Of a stretch of DNA of 64,000 nucleotides, positions 61,071-64,000 are shown piece by piece. The notes below the pieces were generated by a model. The model was not told where the DNA came from and did not search any database. It was given only the letters and a program-made list of their open reading frames with translations. Origin of the DNA: an uncultured Clostridia bacterium (lineage in GTDB: Bacteria; Bacillota; Clostridia; Peptostreptococcales; Anaerovoracaceae); NCBI GenBank assembly GCA_938046095.1, contig CALIXS010000001.1:5048-69047 (forward strand). Direction: 5' to 3'. The position numbers and the translations under genes were made by a program. The stretch's first letter is position 1; every line of letters begins with the position of its first letter.

Positions 61071-61138
61071 GTTATTATCGGGCAGGTGGAAAACTTAATA
61101 TTTTATGAGCCAATAACCAATAAGGAGAAACTTTTGCT

Positions 61139-62674
61139 ATGAAAAAGATTATTGCAATTGCTTTAGCTCTTACGACGATGGTTGCACTTTGCGCATGCAT
61201 TGGCGATACATCGGACGGGAGCGCATCCGACGGAGGCTCCAAAGCTGAACCGACCTGCGGAGGAGAAATCACCGTAGGCATTCAGGCTGATTTGGACGCA
61301 AGTCTTGACCCGCACGTATCATCGTCGTCGGCAGGAACCAGAGAGGTCCTATTCAACATTTATGAAGGGCTTGTAAAACCCGATAAAGACGGAAATCTCA
61401 TCCCCGCTGTCGCCGAGAAATGGACCGTAAATGAAACCGCTGACGAATATACGTTTACACTGCGTGACGGGGTCAAGTTCCATAACGGCCGGACGGTCAC
61501 GACCGGGGATGTTGTTTATTCACTGAAAAGAGCCGCAGGACTCGATACGGGAACTCCTCTCGTGAGCGATGTCGCGGGCATATCGTCCGTCATGGAAGCC
61601 GACGGTAATAAGGTGATAGTAAAGCTTAAGGTGCCGGATACGGAGTTCATAACTCATGCTGCGGTAGCTGTAATGCCGGACGGAAATAATCCTGCGGATG
61701 AGATAGTGGGAACGGGCCCGTTCAGGTTTGTGTCGAGATCCGTTTCAGACAACATTGTACTCGAGAAAAATGAGGATTATTGGGGAAAGAAGGCATATCT
61801 CGATAAGGTGAAGCTGAAGGTGATAGAAGACGCCGAGACGATGGTCATGAGCCTCAAGTCCGGCGCGATAGATCTTGCCGGGCACATGGAGGCGAGACAG
61901 GCCGATGAATGCTCGGAGCTTAATGTCGCCGAAGGCGCGAGTAACGTGGTGCAGGCTCTGTACCTCAATAATGCTCATGCACCGTTTGACAATATCAAGG
62001 TAAGGCAGGCGCTCTGCTGCGCCGTAGACAAGCAGCTTGTGATCGATCTGGCGGGCGACGGCCACGGCGAGCCGGTCGGAAGCTCAATGTTCCCTGCTCT
62101 GAAAAGGTATTTCGACGACAGTCTTATCGATTATTATAAGCCGGATCAGGAAAAGGCGAAGGCGCTGCTTGCCGAGGCGGGGTATCCGGACGGTTTCAGC
62201 TTTACTATAAATGTCGCGTCGAATCTTACTATGCATGTAGACACAGCCCAGGTCATCGTCGAGCAGCTTAAGCAGATAGGCGTTACGGCGACGATAAATC
62301 AGGTGGAATGGGCAACATGGCTCTCGGATACATATCAGGGACGCAATTTTCAGGCTACTGTTGTCGGCATGGATGCACACGGGGTGGCGGCATCGGACAT
62401 GCTTGCCCGCTTTCAGAGCGCCAGCGCAAAGAATTTCATCAACTTCAGCAGTGCGGATTACGACGCGGCGTACGCGAAGGCGATATCGACAATCGACGAA
62501 AAGGAACAGACCGCGCTCTTCAAGGACTGTGAAAGGATTTTGACGGAACAGGCTGCCAACGTCTACATACAGGATCCGGCATCATTTGTGATATCGCAGA
62601 AAAACGTAAGAGGATACGAATTCTATCCGCTTTATGTGATGGATCTTTCCACTATATACAAGACGGCCCGATAA
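61139..62674 (+). CDS. Peptide/nickel ABC transporter substrate-binding lipoprotein
   Basis: A 511-residue SBP family 5 protein: lipobox ALCAC (Cys about 18), the signature AEKWTVNETADEYTFTLRDGVKFHNGRTVTTGDVVYSL, DEIVGTGPFRF and KVRQALCCAVDK. It captures peptides or a related solute (Dpp/Opp/Nik-like) for the permeases that follow. ATG with AAGGAGAA upstream, 15 bp before the first permease gene. Confidence 0.92.
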   Translation: MKKIIAIALALTTMVALCACIGDTSDGSASDGGSKAEPTCGGEITVGIQADLDASLDPHVSSSSAGTREVLFNIYEGLVKPDKDGNLIPAVAEKWTVNETADEYTFTLRDGVKFHNGRTVTTGDVVYSLKRAAGLDTGTPLVSDVAGISSVMEADGNKVIVKLKVPDTEFITHAAVAVMPDGNNPADEIVGTGPFRFVSRSVSDNIVLEKNEDYWGKKAYLDKVKLKVIEDAETMVMSLKSGAIDLAGHMEARQADECSELNVAEGASNVVQALYLNNAHAPFDNIKVRQALCCAVDKQLVIDLAGDGHGEPVGSSMFPALKRYFDDSLIDYYKPDQEKAKALLAEAGYPDGFSFTINVASNLTMHVDTAQVIVEQLKQIGVTATINQVEWATWLSDTYQGRNFQATVVGMDAHGVAASDMLARFQSASAKNFINFSSADYDAAYAKAISTIDEKEQTALFKDCERILTEQAANVYIQDPASFVISQKNVRGYEFYPLYVMDLSTIYKTAR

Positions 62675-62689
62675 GCCGGTTCAAGTGCG

Positions 62690-63634
62690 ATGAGATACAT
62701 TCTGAAAAAGACAGGTATACTTATAGTCACGCTGATCCTCATATCTCTGCTGGCCTTTCTGGCGTTTCAGATCATTCCGGGAGATCCGACCACAAAACTC
62801 CTCGGGACCGACTATTCGCCGGAGAGGGCGGCGGCTCTCAGGTCTCAGCTTGGCCTTGATCAAAACATAATAATACGATATCTCAGATGGCTCTCCGGTA
62901 TTTTTACAGGGGACTTAGGGGTGAGTTACAGTTACTTCATGCCGGTAAGGGCAGTCCTGACCGGCAAAATAGCAGTTACCGGGGCGCTTGCTCTCATTTC
63001 ATGGATACTCGTCATGTCGGCGAGCATACCGCTGGGCATAGCTATGGCAAAATACGGCAACACGAGGCTCGACAGGGCAAATGTCATAGTAAATCAGGTG
63101 TTCATGGCTGTTCCTCCCTTTTTTCTCGGAATACTGTTCGCGTATATTTTCGGGCTCGTTCTCAAGTGGTTCTCACCGGGGCGTTTTATACCCTTCAGTG
63201 AGAGTTTTATCGGAGCCGTCGGATGTCTGATACTTCCGGCTCTCGCAATATCTATACCCAAGATCGCCAAGGTTTCGAGAATGCTTCGCACCTCTATACT
63301 CAACGAAATGTCCTGTGATTATATAAGAACAGCTTACAGTCGCGGCAACTCGCGCTGGAGTGTAATAAAAAAACATGTGCTCAGAAATGCCCTGCTTCCC
63401 GTCATAACGTATATCGCCATGACGCTTGCCGATATAGCCGCGGGTTCAATAATAGCAGAGCAGGTATTTGCCCTGCCGGGACTCGGCAGGCTCCTGCTTA
63501 CGAGCATCGGAAGCCGCGATTATCCCGTCGCACAGATAATAGTCGTACTTATAGCGTTTGTAGTAGTGTTCATGAACTATCTTGCCGATATAATAACGCA
63601 GTATGTCGATCCGAGAGTGAGGTTATCCCGATGA
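62690..63634 (+). CDS. Peptide/nickel ABC transporter permease (DppB-like)
   Basis: A 314-residue inner-membrane permease with six helices. The N-terminal RYLRWLSGIFTGDLGVSY motif and the EAA loop SRMLRTSILNEMSCDYIRTAYSRG (ATPase coupling) are characteristic of the DppB/OppB family. It overlaps the next permease by 4 bp (ATGA). Confidence 0.93.
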   Translation: MRYILKKTGILIVTLILISLLAFLAFQIIPGDPTTKLLGTDYSPERAAALRSQLGLDQNIIIRYLRWLSGIFTGDLGVSYSYFMPVRAVLTGKIAVTGALALISWILVMSASIPLGIAMAKYGNTRLDRANVIVNQVFMAVPPFFLGILFAYIFGLVLKWFSPGRFIPFSESFIGAVGCLILPALAISIPKIAKVSRMLRTSILNEMSCDYIRTAYSRGNSRWSVIKKHVLRNALLPVITYIAMTLADIAAGSIIAEQVFALPGLGRLLLTSIGSRDYPVAQIIVVLIAFVVVFMNYLADIITQYVDPRVRLSR

Positions 63635-64000
63635 TAAAAAAGACACTTAGGGACAGAAACTTCAGACTCGGCCTGATAATAACCTCGGTCATGCTCGCGG
63701 TTATTATAATAGGCGCGTTCAAAACGCCGTACGACCCTAACGCCATGGATGGAGCTTCTAAAATGCAGGGGCCGAGTATGGCACATATTTTCGGAACCGA
63801 CAATTTCGGCAGAGATATATTCTCGAGGGTGATACAGGGCGCGGGGGCGACGTGCTTCATAGCGTTTGTCACAATAGCGGCGGGCCTCATAGTCGGCGTT
63901 GCGGTCGGGGCGCTTACGGGTTATTTCGGCGGCTGGCTTGACGAAATACTGATGCGTGTGAACGACAGCATACTTGCGTTCCCGAGTATACTTCTGGCGC
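63631..64000 (+). CDS. Peptide/nickel ABC transporter permease (DppC-like), 3' truncated
   Basis: 123 codons are visible before the window ends. The N-terminal MIKKTLRDRNFRLGLIITSV helix, DPNAMDGASKMQGPS, HIFGTDNFGRDIFSRVIQGA and the following membrane helices are the DppC/OppC N-terminal block. The EAA loop lies beyond the window. ATG overlaps the DppB-like stop. ATPase genes presumably follow. Confidence 0.9.
   Translation, partial: MIKKTLRDRNFRLGLIITSVMLAVIIIGAFKTPYDPNAMDGASKMQGPSMAHIFGTDNFGRDIFSRVIQGAGATCFIAFVTIAAGLIVGVAVGALTGYFGGWLDEILMRVNDSILAFPSILLA

Noticed and set aside
1..64000. CRISPR arrays, insertion sequences, prophage or integrase genes, rRNA
   Set aside because: No regularly spaced repeats, transposase or recombinase motifs, attachment-site duplications or rRNA-like sequences were noticed.

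Overview
The window reads as chromosomal DNA of an anaerobic, amino-acid-fermenting Firmicute of the class Clostridia. The evidence is the complete lysine-fermentation gene set, a pyruvate:ferredoxin oxidoreductase, a SCIFF ranthipeptide with its radical SAM maturase, an aldo/keto reductase with a ferredoxin tail, strong AGGAGG-type ribosome binding sites, and heavy use of ATA, AGA and AGG codons at a moderate overall GC content. A family-XIII/Anaerovoracaceae-like organism is a guess. No insertion sequences, prophage genes, CRISPR array or rRNA were seen.

Layout. 1-5971: 5'-truncated FAD dehydrogenase, class I aminotransferase, tRNA-Val(CAC), Fe-S aldo/keto reductase, PAP2-like membrane protein and lysA. 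6093-10043: a minus-strand PadR/HAAS/DUF4097 operon with a palindromic operator, then an orphan histidine kinase. 10206-14523: thioesterase, dynamin-like GTPase, LCP protein, C_GCAxxG_C_C protein and AIM24-like protein. 14739-21031: glnS, a helical-repeat membrane protein, the SCIFF peptide and maturase, rluB and mgtE.

21131-34568 is the metabolic centrepiece, a lysine-to-butyrate/acetate fermentation cluster: kal, a regulator, kdd, kamA, kamB, kamC, kamD, kamE, atoE, atoD and atoA. The regulator is a sigma-54 activator whose N-terminal sensor is a paralogue of the pathway enzyme KDD. The paralogue has lost the glycine-rich nucleotide loop. It sits next to a near-consensus sigma-54 promoter facing kal, and a shared GAAC-N8-GTTC palindrome occurs upstream of both kal and kdd. 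The cleavage enzyme Kce is absent from the window. Pyruvate:ferredoxin oxidoreductase (34795-38328) follows.

38480-42722 is a zinc-uptake operon (Zur-like repressor, small Cys-rich membrane protein, znuA, znuC, znuB, lipoprotein) with a consensus promoter and an operator-like palindrome. 42757-45866 carries three minus-strand genes: TIGR00300/ornithine cyclodeaminase-like, FAD reductase and PHP phosphoesterase.

45998-57329 is a long aromatic amino-acid transcription unit. It opens with a 26-residue leader peptide rich in Tyr and Phe and a complete attenuator, neither of which is an ordinary gene call. Then come aroF, tyrA, aroB, aroA, aroC, pheA and aroQ, and, tightly coupled, rmuC, a metallophosphoesterase, deoB and pdp. 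PheA lacks roughly 68 residues of its prephenate dehydratase domain. 57388-64000: LysR regulator, ThrH-like phosphatase, EamA transporter, lipoprotein, and the start of a peptide ABC transporter operon that runs off the end.
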